A DNA stretch of 64,000 nucleotides from Pyrenopolyporus hunteri (lineage: Eukaryota; Ascomycota; Sordariomycetes; Xylariales; Hypoxylaceae): NCBI GenBank assembly GCA_902806595.1, contig CADCXC010000014.1, positions 372,001 through 436,000 on the forward strand, given 5' to 3'. How positions within the stretch are numbered: the stretch's first letter is position 1; every line of letters starts with the position of its first letter. The translations under genes and the position numbers were made by a program. The notes below the pieces were generated by a model. That model was not told where the DNA came from and did not search any database. It saw only the letters and a list, made by a program, of their open reading frames with translations. Positions 1-13,000 of the stretch are shown here, one piece after another.

Positions 1-824
1 AAATGGCGAACCAGCTAGCCAATGGGTTTGCCACGTCGAAGCAGGGCTGTTTTCTATGGGTCACCGGCGCTATCTTGCGGGAATTCTCCGATGATCGAGA
101 ACACGTAGAACAGGCCATGACGGAGCATATATACGTGTTTTTTGAGGCCCAGGCTACAAATGTACTCCGCTTCCTCAGCACCCTATCACCGCAAGATCTT
201 CCAGACGTTACCGAAGACTTCTTCCGCCTAGTAGTCGACGGTCTCTTGTACTACCCTCAGAAATTCATCCCCTCGTCTATATTCGCCCCCGTATTCGAAG
301 CCGCACTCTCTGTTCTCGTCCTGGAACAGCGCGAGCCTCTATCCGCCACCCTCCATTATATCCGCGACGTCCTTGGGTGGGGTACCACGTACCCGCCGCA
401 GTCATACGATCATATTTCAGGTCCTGTGGTCGAACAGCTGAGAACCATGGTGAAGCAGCTCCTTGCGGCTCAGGGCGAGACGCTGGTCAAGCGGTTACTT
501 GCCGGCATGATGATTACATTTCCAAAGGACTGCTTTGCCGACGCTAGTGGCGCACTTCTAACGCTATTTGAGATTTTCCCAGACCAAACAGCAACGTGGG
601 TGGACCGGACGCTCCGGTTGCTACCCCAGGGGACCGTTACATCAGCGGAGGTGGATCGCCTTATGACCAAGATCAAGGAGAAGCTCAGCACCAACGATAC
701 GGGCGACGTTCGACAGATCCGCTCTATCCTACAAGATTTCACCAACACCTACCGAAGGAGATATGTCGCGCCTCGGGACGGCCTAGGAGCGTTAGAGGGG
801 TCCCGGTTCCGATTTGCCGGCTAG
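1..824 (+). CDS. Mtr10/transportin-SR type importin, C-terminal part (5' end outside window)
   Basis: This is the last 273 or so codons of a karyopherin-beta family nuclear import receptor; the open frame runs in from before base 1 and stops at TAG 822-824, so the ATG at base 3 is not a start. The residues resemble the C-terminal helical (HEAT) repeats of yeast Mtr10 and animal transportin-3/importin-13. A helix reading LLYYPQKFIPSSIFAPVFEA precedes LSVLVLEQREPLSATLHYIRD, the usual order near the end of Mtr10 proteins. By family knowledge such receptors carry SR-type or Npl3-like RNA-binding proteins into the nucleus and release them with Ran-GTP. No intron is needed in this part. The C-terminus (TYRRRYVAPRDGLGALEGS) is basic and probably unstructured. 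The family call is fairly sure; which paralogue is less certain because the RanGTP-binding N-terminus is absent. Confidence 0.75.
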   Translation, partial: MANQLANGFATSKQGCFLWVTGAILREFSDDREHVEQAMTEHIYVFFEAQATNVLRFLSTLSPQDLPDVTEDFFRLVVDGLLYYPQKFIPSSIFAPVFEAALSVLVLEQREPLSATLHYIRDVLGWGTTYPPQSYDHISGPVVEQLRTMVKQLLAAQGETLVKRLLAGMMITFPKDCFADASGALLTLFEIFPDQTATWVDRTLRLLPQGTVTSAEVDRLMTKIKEKLSTNDTGDVRQIRSILQDFTNTYRRRYVAPRDGLGALEGSRFRFAG

Positions 825-2929
825 CATTAGGGATAATTCAAGCTCACGATTGCCTTCGTAGTAGTACAATTACAGAGGGTGGGGAGATCCGATGTTAGTG
901 TGCCCAAGGTGTCGAGGAGTCGTTCCCCTCGGTGATTTTCGCCCAATCGCGTACGACTGTTTGTATTGGGCCACTCGTGGTGGTGCTGTGGACAGGTGTA
1001 TTGCCCCAGCCAACACTTTCAGTGACGTAGATAGATAGGTAGTTAGGAGTAATCTGAGTTTGTCGGGCGTGGGGCGGCGGCGATGTCGATTGGAAGTGAC
1101 TTGGGATGCAAGAGAAAGAAAAAAGTGATACCTTACGTAGCTAAGCAGCTAACGACAGCAGCAGAAGAAGAAGCAGCCGCAGTAGTAGTAATGAGGAATA
1201 ACAGATCACGCGGCGGATAGCCTAGAGATTGTACATATGTCCAGCTTCTTCTTCTTTTCTAAAAAGTCCTTTTTAATTTAAATTTGAGCTGGCGCAAAAG
1301 GAGTATCGTCGCGGAAGGTTCATGATGAGTGGACTTGTCATTATTATAAGTCGGTCTACGAGTATGATATAAAAGGCCACTTTTAAGTACGGCCCTGCAA
1401 GCCTGCGGTGTCGTACGCAGGTATGGTAGAGCATGATGAAAGTCTATCAAAGGGGATGTAGGTAAGTGGGTAGGGGTGTAGTCTGTTCTTCGGGAATAGT
1501 TACTTAAGCTAGGAGGTACCTACCTCTTAGATGAGGGTTTTATATGTGTATTCCTTTTGTTGGTTCTATTCTGTTCTGTTTCATGTAGCCCATATCTTGC
1601 CTACCGTTATTATCCGTGTCTGAGGTTGGTCATGGCATTTCCATCGCCCTCCGAGACGTGATGCCGGAAAGCCCCGCTGTATCGGGTGGGTTGTGGGTAC
1701 TTGGCCCCGGGATCAGGAGGTCTCCACCGGGGTGCCGCCGGGTCGGTGATTCGAAAGCACCCGCATCTACTGCGCCTTGTATATATTCTAGGAATACTTC
1801 GCTACAGGTGCCCCTGGCGTCGAACCATCCGAACCGTTCAGGATCCGGATGGTCTTCCCGTTCGGACTATATCCGTATTACAACTTTGGGTCGAAATATA
1901 CCCGCAAGCCTTATACATAGCAAGTATCTAGATACTCTGACTTATGGGAAGTTGGATCCAACCGGTAGTCGACCAATAGAATTCCTCTATATCAAATTGG
2001 TTGAGCCTACCAGCATATACCCAGTTGTTAAGCATCGGAGGAGGTGGGATATTCGAATACGGAAGGTAAAGGTCATAGGGAGGGTTTGGCATCAATCCCT
2101 AACCTGACGATCTTCACACGCTTATTGGAACAATTTAGGTCGCCTCCAAATGGGCAGGCCAAGGAATGACTGGTGATGATCGTATGTATATGCACGGCCT
2201 TATGTTCCCCATGTTTCTTGCAGCGTTATGGAGAACACCTAGGATATAATCACGCCGAATAGAAGCATGGATCAATGAGTGTGTGTATGCCGTAAGGAGA
2301 GACCAGGGCGTATCGAGCCCACAATACCCGCCGGAAGACACCCTAAGCAGCTTAGTGACGTTAAGCACCAACAGCTGTATTGCTTTTACCAATTGTGTAA
2401 CCGTATATTCAATATGGTGTCTCCATGGTACGCTTGCAATTGTCGTATGTAATAATGTGAATACTTCTAATACTTCTAATTGTGTGAATTATCTTGCTAA
2501 AAGCTGAGCCCGTGAAGTCATAAGAAGGTACCTAGGTATATGTATTTGTAGGTTATGTACTGTGCCTTGTCCTCTACCATGAAAACGTGTTGCGATAATA
2601 GGTACGATAGGTACGTAAGGTACGTAAGGTACTGTGAGCATGGACGCGTAAAGTGGTAAGTTGGTACCGTGAGCAGGGCTCGAGCCCTCGATAAGCTCGG
2701 ATCTGTGCTGTTTATCCAGTGTAACAAACATTCTGCCGCGAATTTGCCGCAGCGGGAAAGGGCACAGGGAAAGGGCACACTAAAAGGAAGGAAAGGAAGA
2801 GGGGCTCGAGCTTATACGATGCGAACCCCACCAGTCCACAAATACTAAAATTGATGTCACTTGCAGGACGATTTTCCTGGATGAACTAAGCAGATTTGCC
2901 CCGCTTTGACGGCCGCCTGTGAATTTTCT
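825..2929. other. Intergenic stretch without a supportable gene
   Basis: About 2.1 kb between the importin stop and the pyrimidine-rich EF2 leader. Open frames here (for example 1616-2107) lack family resemblance, signal peptides or splice signals and look like chance. Visible structure: a purine-rich CAG/AAG/AGT run at 1150-1190, and clustered GGTACCTAGGTA / TAGGTACGTAAGGTACG words at 2527-2538 and 2600-2635, which recur in other intergenic regions of the window. Nothing else was recognised. Confidence 0.6.
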
Positions 2930-3262
2930 CCTCTTGTACCCCTCCTTCTACTTTTCTCCTCGCCCCGAACAAATTTTCCTTTCCTTCGAAAGCAACGAAC
3001 TGGTCGAACTGGTCGTCGGTGGTAGCTTGCGACTTCGCCTTTACCACTTCGTTTCTCCTTTTTCTTTCCCACTCCCGCACTAATCGATACTCTCTAGAAG
3101 AGTTCGTCGGTGATTTGTCGCGGTCGCGAAGTGCAATCAGGCCACTTCCATAGCAAATTCGCACAAATCTCACCCCGCTTTCTTCCCTCGACCTTTTCAT
3201 CCTCATCACCTTCTCATCCGGAAAACAACACATAGCAGAGTTTTCGAGTCAATACCGTCAAA
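2930..3262 (+). promoter_or_regulatory. Pyrimidine-rich promoter/leader of EF2
   Basis: The 330 bases before the EF2 start are dominated by C/T runs on the coding strand (for example around 2935-2960 and 3050-3075), followed by an A-rich Kozak-like context (GTCAAAATGG at the ATG). Such CT-rich leaders are usual for highly expressed filamentous-fungal genes such as ribosomal proteins and elongation factors. No clear TATA box was seen. The exact transcription start is not determined. Confidence 0.5.
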
Positions 3263-6146
3263 ATGGTCAAGTAGGTGCCATCTCCCATTACATTTCTCTA
3301 CCTCGCCCTTGCTTCATCCAACCCATCATCCAACCCATCATCCTCTAAACTTCTACACGCGCAAAGAATCCTCTCTACTCCCCTCTCTCCCTCTCTCGTT
3401 CCCTCGCCATGCCTGAACACCCCCACCCGGAGATAAGCTTCCGTTACGTCCATGCGCCGCGAATCCCTTCCTTGCTTGCTAACATGGAACTCCGAATAGC
3501 TTCACCATCGACGAGATCAGGGCGCTGATGGACAAGCCCACCAATGTCCGTAACATGTCCGTCATTGCCCACGTCGATCACGGCAAGTCTACCCTGACCG
3601 ACTCTCTCCTGGCCAAAGCCGGTATCATCTCCACCGCCAAAGCTGGTGATGCCCGAGCTACGGATACGAGAGCAGACGAGCAGGAGCGTGGCATTACCAT
3701 CAAGTCCACCGCCATCTCCCTATATGGCAACCTACCCAGCGACGATGACCTGAAGGACATTGTCGGCCAGAAGGCCGATGGCCGTGATTTCTTGATCAAC
3801 CTGATCGACTCGCCCGGTCACGTCGACTTCTCTTCCGAAGTCACTGCTGCTCTGCGTGTCACTGATGGTGCCCTCGTCGTCGTCGACACCATCGAGGGTG
3901 TCTGTGTCCAGACCGAGACTGTCTTGCGACAGGCTCTCTCTGAGCGTATCAAGCCTGTTGTTGTCATCAACAAGGTCGACCGTGCTCTGCTCGAGCTGCA
4001 AGTCTCCAAGGAGGATCTCTACCAGTCCTTCTCGCGAACGATCGAGTCCGTCAACGTCATCATCTCCACTTACCTGGACAAGTCCCTCGGCGACCTCCAG
4101 GTCTACCCCGAAAAGGGAACTGTCGCCTTCGGCTCCGGTCTCCACGGCTGGGCCTTCACTATCCGCCAATTCGCTGTCCGATATGCGAAGAAGTTCGGTG
4201 TTGACCGAAATAAGATGATGGAGCGTCTATGGGTGAGTTTGTTTCCAATTTTATATGCCGCCCTCTCATCTCGCACGTTGCTGACTTTTAAATCAGGGCG
4301 ACAACTACTTCAACGCCGCAACCAAGAAGTGGACCAACAAGGGTACCCACGACGGCAAGCCTCTTGAGCGTGCCTTCAACCAGTTCATTCTGGACCCCAT
4401 CTTCAAGATCTTCGCCGCTGTCAACCACGCCAAGAAGGACGAGATCAACACTCTCCTCTCGAAGCTCGACCTGAAGCTTCCTTCTGAGGACAAGGACAAG
4501 GAGGGCAAGCAGCTGCTGAAGGCCGTCATGAGGACCTTCCTTCCCGCTGCCGACTCTCTCCTTGAGATGATGATTCTTCACCTGCCTTCTCCCGTCACTG
4601 CTCAGAAGTACCGTGTTGAGACTCTGTACGAGGGTCCCCCTGATGACGAAGCTGCCATTGGTATCCGCGACTGTGACCCCAAGGGTCCTCTCATGCTTTA
4701 CGTTTCCAAGATGGTGCCGACCTCCGATAAGGGTCGTTTCTACGCTTTCGGCCGTGTCTTCTCCGGTACCGTCCGATCCGGTCTCAAGGTCCGCATCCAG
4801 GGCCCCAACTACACCCCTGGCAAGAAGGAGGATCTGTTCGTCAAGGCTATCCAGCGAACAGTTCTGATGATGGGCGGCAAGGTCGAGCCTATCGACGACA
4901 TGCCTGCTGGTAACATTGTCGGCCTAGTCGGTATCGACCAGTTCCTGCTCAAGTCTGGTACCCTCACGACTCTCGACACCGCGCACAACCTTAAGGTCAT
5001 GAAGTTCTCCGTTTCCCCCGTCGTCCAGCGATCCGTCCAGGTCAAGAACGCCCAAGATCTCCCCAAGTTGGTCGAAGGTCTTAAGCGTCTATCCAAGTCT
5101 GACCCTTGTGTCTTGACTACGACTTCCCCCTCCGGCGAGCACGTCGTTGCTGGTGCCGGTGAGTTGCATCTTGAGATTTGCTTGAAGGATCTCGAGGAGG
5201 ACCACGCCGGTGTTCCTCTTATCTTCTCCGACCCCGTCGTCCAGTACCGAGAGACCGTTGCCGGCAAGTCTAGCATGACGGCTCTGTCCAAGTCTCCCAA
5301 CAAGCACAACCGTCTATACATGGTTGCCGAGCCGATCGACGAGGAGCTCTCCAAGGCGATCGAGGAGGGCAAGATCGGACCTCGTGACGATTTCAAGGCT
5401 CGTGCCCGTATCTTGGCTGACGACTTCGGCTGGGATGTCACCGACGCCCGAAAGATTTGGTGCTTCGGTCCCGACACCGTCGGCGCCAACTTGCTGGTTG
5501 ACCAGACAAAGGCTGTACAGTACCTTAACGAAATCAAGGATTCCGTCGTCTCCGGTTTCCAGTGGGCTACCCGCGAAGGTCCCATCGCCGAAGAGCCGAT
5601 GCGATCCGTCCGATTCAACATCCTCGATGTTACCCTCCACGCCGATGCCATCCACCGTGGTGGTGGCCAGATTATCCCGACTGCTCGACGTGTCCTGTAC
5701 GCCGCTACTCTGCTCGCAGACCCTGCGCTGATGGAGCCCGTCTTCTTGGTCGAAATCCAGGTCCCCGAGCAGGCCATGGGTGGCGTCTACGGTGTCCTGA
5801 CCCGACGAAGAGGTCACGTCTTCAACGAGGAGCAGCGCCCGGGTACTCCTCTCTTCACCATCAAGGCTTACCTGCCCGTCATGGAGTCGTTCGGCTTCAA
5901 CGGCGATCTCCGACAGGCCACCTCCGGCCAAGCTTTCCCCCAACTCGTCTTCGACCACTGGCAACTCCTACCCGGCGGATCGCCTCTCGACAAGACCTCC
6001 AAGGTCGGACAGGTCGTCGAGACGATGCGCAAGCGCAAGGGTCTCAAGGTCGAAGTACCAGACGTCAACAACGTAAGTGCAAATTATACGCGCGTTATCT
6101 TAGATTCTCTAACTGACAACGAATATAGTACTACGACAAGTTATAA
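3263..6146 (+). CDS. Translation elongation factor 2 (eEF2), four exons
   Basis: Cytosolic GTPase that moves tRNA and mRNA through the ribosome. Exons are 3263-3270, 3500-4232, 4297-6072 and 6129-6146, giving 844 residues, the normal fungal length. Intron 1 (3271-3499) splits codon 3, so the start reads MVN followed by FTIDEIRALMDKP. The other introns are 64 and 56 nt with GTGAGT and GTAAGT donors. The P-loop AHVDHGKS lies at residues 26-33, followed by the switch I region (DTRADEQERGITIKST), DSPGHVDF and NKVD. Domain IV contains DVTLHADAIHRGGGQ; the histidine of AIHRGG is residue 700 and is the diphthamide site of the family (yeast His699). The C-terminus ends YYDKL, restored only by removing the last intron; without splicing the frame runs on to 6366 with unrelated residues. 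Identification is near certain. Confidence 0.97.
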
Positions 6147-7026
6147 ACGGGTTCCCTCGAGGCTTTATAGACTACGACCTAGTGCCATATTTGGCAGATA
6201 TCATGAGACGGCTCGGTTCGTTTCTTCTGGGTTTGTCGCATGGATAATGTGCGGCCTTTCAGAAGGTCGAAAAAGGAATGATCAGCGGCCGTGGATACAG
6301 AAAAGCTATGCAAAGGCACTGAGGGCGGAACTTTCATTAGCTATCGTACACCCGCTTTGCTTGTAACTTCGACGCAATTGAGACGATTTAGAGATGAGTG
6401 CGATGCAGTTTGCGGTAGATGAATCAAAAACCGTGATAATAACATCTATTGTCTCCCGTTTTTCTTGGATATATTTCTTCAACTTTTGAACACACGTAAA
6501 TACCTCCCCAAGGTCCCCCTATAATTGTAATTTTTTTAAGCAGATTCTCGGGAGAAACCAGGCTATGGGACTGACTGTTGATACGCCTCGAGATTATCAA
6601 GTTAATTATTACTTAAGATACTTGGTAATTATGAATGAAGGCGTTTTGTCCTTCTAAGTTGACGGTTGATAGATTAGGGGTTAGCACCCGTCCTTCCCTT
6701 TTCCCGTTTTTTCCCTTTCCTTTCCCTTGCCTTTGCTTTGCTTTCCTCGAAATGAACGAAAAAAATAAAAATAATAGAAATAAAAGCACTGAAAGCTCCC
6801 TCTTGTCTCTCTCCTTTCTCTCTCTCTGTTGCGCCCTGATATGCATGCAATACCGGATGATACGGGATGATATGATATGATATGAAATGATGCGGTTTCC
6901 CGTCCTGTGTCCTGTGTCCTGTCTCCTTACCCCTTTTTCCATTCTCTCTCTCTTAATTTTCCCCCCTTTCTCCCTTCTATTCTTCTTCTTTCCTTTCCCC
7001 ACTTTTAATTCCCTCTCCTCGCCCCC
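6147..7026. other. Convergent 3' region between EF2 and the Csf1-like gene
   Basis: Both flanking genes end here. 6690-7020 is pyrimidine-rich on the + strand (C/T runs broken by a short A-rich patch at 6755-6795), so the Csf1 3' untranslated RNA would be purine-rich. Short open frames (6635-6880, 6887-7450, 6613-7002) are low-complexity products of that composition. No gene is supported. Confidence 0.6.
6854..6892. repeat. GATAT microsatellite
   Basis: A short imperfect tandem run of GATAT/GATGATAC words (GATGATATGATATGATATG) in the convergent 3' region, followed at 6902-6925 by three CCTGTGT-type words. It is a simple-sequence locus with no coding content. Confidence 0.7.
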
Positions 7027-10000
7027 TTACGACGACCCCAATATCCTAGCATACGCATCCTCGACCTCGCCGGCGAGCTCGAGCAGCGAGACGATGACGA
7101 TCTGGTGCGTGAGGTTGGGCAGGCGGTCCCTGTGCAGGCCGATCCACTCGAGCGGGGGCGTGGCCTCGCCCATGTCCCGGAGCTGCGGGGTCTCGATGAC
7201 GGGGGGCTCGAGCGCGACGTACTCGTACTTGGACTGGGGGACGTTGACCTCGGCGGTGATCTTGTGGCGCTCGCCGCGCTCCTGGTCCCGGTCTTTCTCC
7301 TGGCCCTGCCCCTGCCCCTCGGGCTGCGGCGGCTCGGGCACGCCCGTGACCTTGATGGCGGACATGGCGGGGATCTCGCGGCCCCAGGTCTGCGCGAGCG
7401 CCTTGCTGTGGTTGGCCCACATGCCGCGGATGAAGCTGATGCGCGAGTAGTTCCACCCGACCTCCACCTTGCCCTCGAACGAGCTCTTGAACACGTACTC
7501 GATCACCCGGGACTCGGGGCTCTGCTGCGTCCTCATCATGGCCTCGACCTTGGGCACCTTGAGGATGGTGCCGCCGCGGGAACCCGTCGCGCTGGCCACC
7601 ACGTCCTCGACCGAGATGTCGCTGGCCGACTTGGGCGCCTCGACCCTGCGTACGCCTGCGAGTCCTATGCGCAGTTGTCCGAGAGTCATGCCCAAGCTGC
7701 TGTGAATCCGCCCGTCTTCCATCTTCGCGGCGAATCTTGCTTGCGCGTTCAGGGCTTCTAACTTGAAGACTTGGTGGTCTGAAAAGGTGCTGGGGAAGAC
7801 GCCAAGGTTGACCGCCTTTAGAGTTACCACGACGTCGGTATAGAGAGATATGGGAGACTTCATCTCAGCTTTATCGACCTTTGGCTTGCTTAGGGCGATC
7901 TGAATGGACGATTGATTGGTCAGCGATTTCCGTTTCGTGAACTTCTCGATCTCTCTCAGCGACGTCTCGTAGCTTGCTTTCCGCTCTTGTATAAGCTTCT
8001 GGATGGCTTGCCATAACGCAACGCTCTGGGCCGCCGATGTCGTGGTGCCGAAGACTTGGACTGCCTCTCCGTCGAGGGTTGCTACGAGCCTGTCGCCGGA
8101 AGCGCTTCTCTCCTGGCGCACGTTGTACATGAGGAACTCCATCGACGTGATATCGGCAACTAAGAATGCTTGATAGTCGAACGCGGTTTTCAGCCTAAAC
8201 TGACTAAAGCCGATGGAAGCCTGGATTCTCGGTGTTTCGTTCAACGCCTGCTCACGCTCTGGCCATTCGATGGATGTGCGTAGCTTGAAGTTCTGAAGAG
8301 CAACAAATCCGCTCAGTCGACCGGTACAATCCACGCCGATCTTCTCAAATCCTAGGCAGAGATTCTGCTCCCAATCCGACGTCTTCTTTGACGAAACCCA
8401 GAATTCGGTTATGGCGAATTTCGACTTGCCGAGGGATTGTCCGAGGTCGACCACAACGTTTAGGGCGGTGATGGAGATTGTGGCTGTCCATGGGAACGCT
8501 GCCGTGGCGGCGACTTGCTGATATCTTTGCACGAGATGGCCTTGCGCAACCGTCTCCGCAGCCACCGTCGCGACGGGAGCCGCTGCGCCTTGCCGCACTT
8601 CCCCGGGGATCCAGATCTCTCGGAAGAGCAAAAAGTCTTGGATTTGTTTCGCGTTGATCGCCACCTCCATCGGGCTAACCTTAAGAATAGCAGAGACGCC
8701 GCTGGTGCCGCTGACGTGTTTGCTGTTCATCATCGAGAGCACTATAGACTCGACTTGGAAGCTGCCCGTAGATTCCCGCGAGTACACATGCTGTACGGAC
8801 GTGTGGAATCCGCTAAATGTGCCTGAGATGGCGAAGAAGTTACCGTGTTCTACTGCGTGAACCGTGTTCATTGTAATGTAGATATCGTCGAAGCGGGCGG
8901 TAGCCGCAACTCGGCCGATAGGCTGGCAGCTGAAAGTGAACTCCTGTTTGCAAATTCGCAGGCCTAGGTTTAACTTCATACGTCCTAGTACCGCGCTGGG
9001 ATCGGTCGTGAGGATGTTATCTTCGTTAGCCTTTGGTTTGCTCGGATTATCGCTGGGTGCCGGTGGCGATGATATTGGCGATTCCGGTACGTCGTCGCCA
9101 ACCACCGCTTTGATGCTGGAGGAAATATCCATCATGAGAGGAACGATGGTCGGATAGATAACGTTGCGCGAAGGGTCAACCTTGACCTCTCCGTATAAAG
9201 TCGGGTCTTCCTGGCCGTTATCCCTGTATTCGGTCTTCCAGGCTAAGCCAGGCGTACGGAGCACCGTGCTGCTACCTGTTTCGTCCGTGGTGAACTGTCC
9301 GTATTTACCGGCCAGCGCCGGACGATCAGGTCCTGGGCCTGAAGAGGCACCCGATGCGTCCACCGATCTCCTTGAGAGGTGTACGACGGCCCCGGCAAAG
9401 TCGGCGTCGATTAATAGCGATTCGAGCCTTCTTCCCCCGAATAACGTACGTCTAGACCCGACGGTCTGGTCAGCCGTGCCTACGACCGGCTTTTCTCGCA
9501 TCACGATTGGTGCCCAATGCTCCGAAGCCCGTTGGACGTTCTTTGCCGATAAGCTAATGGAGTCCTGAAGATGTGCCGCTGGAACGATGAAAGCAGAGGT
9601 TAATCGAAGATCCAGCGATTTCCCAACAGCCTGGAAGGCGAGTCTGCGGGCATCTGCCGTTGAGACGAAGGCGATATTGAAAATCACCTCCGGGAGGAGT
9701 GCTGAATTTAGGGAACGGATAGTCTTGTCCTGGCCCGGCGGAACCATCTGTAGTTGAAAATCTTCTATGGTTAGCTTCGCCGAGTTCTTCTTGCGTGTAG
9801 CGAATTCGATCCGTTGGAAGGATAGGACCAAGTCTTCCTGGCCTATTGTCGGCTGGTTGACAGCAGAGACGAGCCAACAGAATTGGATATTCCGTATCTC
9901 GAAAGAGTACATGATCGAAGAAAGGAACGAGTCTAGTATGTCGCTCTCCGTCTCCTGTTCTTCGTCGTTGATAGCAATACGGGGTTTCGACTGCCTCAGC

Positions 10001-13000
10001 TTCCGTAAGTATTCGAGTTCGCGCGACGTATCGAGGTCCTTAATCTTATTGCCCATATAGCCGAACACGTCGACGAACGTCGACACGGTGTCCGGCGATA
10101 GGTTCACCTGGAATTCATCGGATTTGAAGTCGAAGGACCTCAGCTCCTTTCCCTCCTCCGATTCGCGGTTCGTGGCAGTAATCAACGCGCCGAGGGCAAG
10201 GTTACCGCAAGATCTCATCTCTTCTACCGAGCCTTTCTCAATGTCAAACAAGATCTGACGAAGATTGATGTGTATCTCGGGATTCTCCAAGATCGGTCCT
10301 CCGTCTACCTTGTTCGCAAGCTGTATTTGCACAGTATCCAAGCAGAATGATAGGCGCGCGAGCGGTTCGGTGTCCGATTTTATCGGCGTATCGCCCCATA
10401 TCTTAAGTCCAGCGAGACTCCCATGAACGGCGTATGTGAGCTTCGAATCGCTCGATACCGGCGAAGCTGGTTCCTTAGACCCGGTCTCGGCGGAGCCGAA
10501 AACTTCTTTGATATGCTCCTGTATAACTCTACCTTGTTCCTGAAGATCGTTGATAGCATTTGAGATCTCAGGTCGGTTGAGCGCGGTAAGTAGACTATAG
10601 ACGGCTGAAGCGTCTAGCTGTACGAATTCTAGCGATGCTAGCACTGTAATCGAGTGCTCTCCCGGGGTCATATGGCTCGTTATACGGCCGTTCGTTGGGG
10701 GAATTTGCAGCAAAGAAATACTACGGGGTGTGTTATTGACGTTGATTTTCATGTCGTGCGAATTCTCCTTCACGTCAAAATCAAGTATCACCTCTCTGCC
10801 AAAATTGGCGGCCATATTGGCTCGTGCCACGACTCCGGAAATGGTATAGGTGAGAGATCGTAGCAAGGGTAGCGAAATTGTGTATGAATCTAGGAACATC
10901 GCTAGGTTGACTCTGATAGTTGAGAGTCGTCCGGCTCCTGTAGGCTTTTCGGATCCGGGCTGGGGAGACGAGGGAAATCTCTGTCCCAGCGCGTACAGCT
11001 GAGCGGCCTCATCCCTTACGAGTAAGTCCAGAACCTCCGCCAACACGATCGGATCCTGCTTCACAATAAAATCGAGGTCCTGGCTGCTAGCGGCTGACCT
11101 GATAGTATGCGTCGAGGACTTCCCATTCAGCTGCACCTCATGCGCGACAATGACGCTCGGGCGTTGAAGTCGCGAAGTCGCGAGCACTTGTGAATGGCTT
11201 TTGATCCTCGCGGTAGCCGCATCGCAGCCTAAGATGAGATTCGAATTCGTAGTACCGTGCGTTCCGCTTGTTGTAAGTAGCGATAGCTTGAGATCGTTAC
11301 TTTGGAATCTGATGCTAAGATTTATAGCTTCGAGAGAAATCGCACCTTGCCCTAGCACGAATACTAGGTGGAGCGGACGTGACGGCACCTGTTTAGCGAT
11401 CTCCTGCTGCTTAGGAAGTTGCTCTTCGGATGTCGAAGACTCTGAATTCTTGTAGAGTCGGAGTATATCATCCGCGAGTTCGCAGAGCTCCCAATTAGCT
11501 TTGAGCCCGGCTTCGCTGCAATACACGTTGACAAGCGTCAGCGGCTCCCCCACATCAACAGGTTTCTCATCTATCGCTCCGATGCTACTGCTTTTCTCCT
11601 GAACTCTCACGGTGAGGTCAAGTATAACGGCCTCGTTCTGTTTCGGACCGGGATCGAGCACGAATTGTATCTCTTGTATTCTCGCCACGGCCATCACGGG
11701 AATGCGTTCGGGGGCATCCTGGCTCGGCTCAGATGCCTCGCCAAAGATATTGTTCAGGAGCACCGCATGTCTCGGGTCATCTAGATCCCAGCTTCGCCAT
11801 CGCTCGAAAGCCAACGTCACTTGGTGTCTCATGTCCGCGGGACGCTGCGAGAACCCAAATAAGCAGTCGCGCCTCAGGCTTTCTTTGGCGTCGGAGTCCA
11901 GCGCGGACCACATTTGGCGTAACCGCGTAACAAGTTTCCAGGAATCGTATGTTCTGAGGTGTTGGGTAGCTGTTCGTAGGATAGCGGAAGGCCGAACGAC
12001 GAAAGATGCGTCGCTCGCCTTATGTCCTTCGGTTATAACGCGATACGTAAAATGTTTCGATCGTTCATCCGCAATTGAAAATGTTTCTGAAAAAAGCTTC
12101 CCCGTCTCGGACGCAAGCACGTTCGACCTATGAATCAGCGAAGCGAGATATTCAACTTTGCCCGAAGATGAATCGGCGTGTATGGCGCCAACGTCGGCGT
12201 CGACATAATTTACTTCTTTCGAGCCCATTGAAACCATTACCCTCTCTATCCGGGCCAATACGGCAGCTTGCGTCTGGTCAAGATTTTCGAGCCTCTCAGC
12301 AGCAGAGAGCTGCATGGAGTCAAGCCTGAAATGGAAAGATAGCCTAGAACTACCGTTAACAGGGGTACCGTCAGCCGATACGGCTGGTAGTCCTGATCTT
12401 GTAGCTAGGACGAGCTGCTTGAACGATACGTCATACTGGTCTTGCGGTTCCTGTGACGGATCCGTAGAATCTATGTTAGAACAGTTCAAAAACCGCAAGT
12501 TTGCTTGCGGCAGCCGCACAACAAAATCCGTAACTGTTCCGTTTATCGTTGCTTGCTTCTGCGTATCGAAGATGTCTGTCACTGCGCTAATATGAAGGGT
12601 ATCGAGAATGTCTTCGGGATCGGAAGGCGATAGTGATCGGATCAGCGACGCTATGCACCGCAGAGACGGGGCATTGAGGAAAACGGTGATCCCGGAGGGA
12701 AGTTCGAGGAGCAGACTCTGATGAGCACAGTCCTCGCTTAGTTGGTCGGGGGGGAAGTTATCTAGACTAAAATCTGAAGAATCTAGTAAGGCCTCCTTTT
12801 CGTCTTCGATGCTATGTAGCGTCGCCTCTTTAGCATCGGGTTGGACGTTTTGTAGAGGGAATGAAGGAGCATAGTACTGGCTCGAAAACGTTATACTGGT
12901 ATGAGGCGGCTCCCTCCTGTCCCCTAGCTCACCAGAAGCGCTATAGGGCGGCGGATAGTCTCGAGAACGATCATCTCGCCTGGAATCGCTCTCTTTAACC

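Noticed and set aside
1616..2107. 163-codon frame in the first intergenic region
   Set aside because: No recognisable domain, no splice signals that extend it, and overlapping frames of similar quality exist; likely chance.
4809..5777. 322-codon - strand open frame inside EF2
   Set aside because: It lies entirely antisense to a certain EF2 exon; strong codon bias of EF2 leaves the antisense frame open. No family resemblance.
6147..6366. Read-on of the EF2 frame past the last intron
   Set aside because: Splicing 6073-6128 gives the conserved EF2 end YYDKL and a stop at 6144-6146; the extra residues match nothing.
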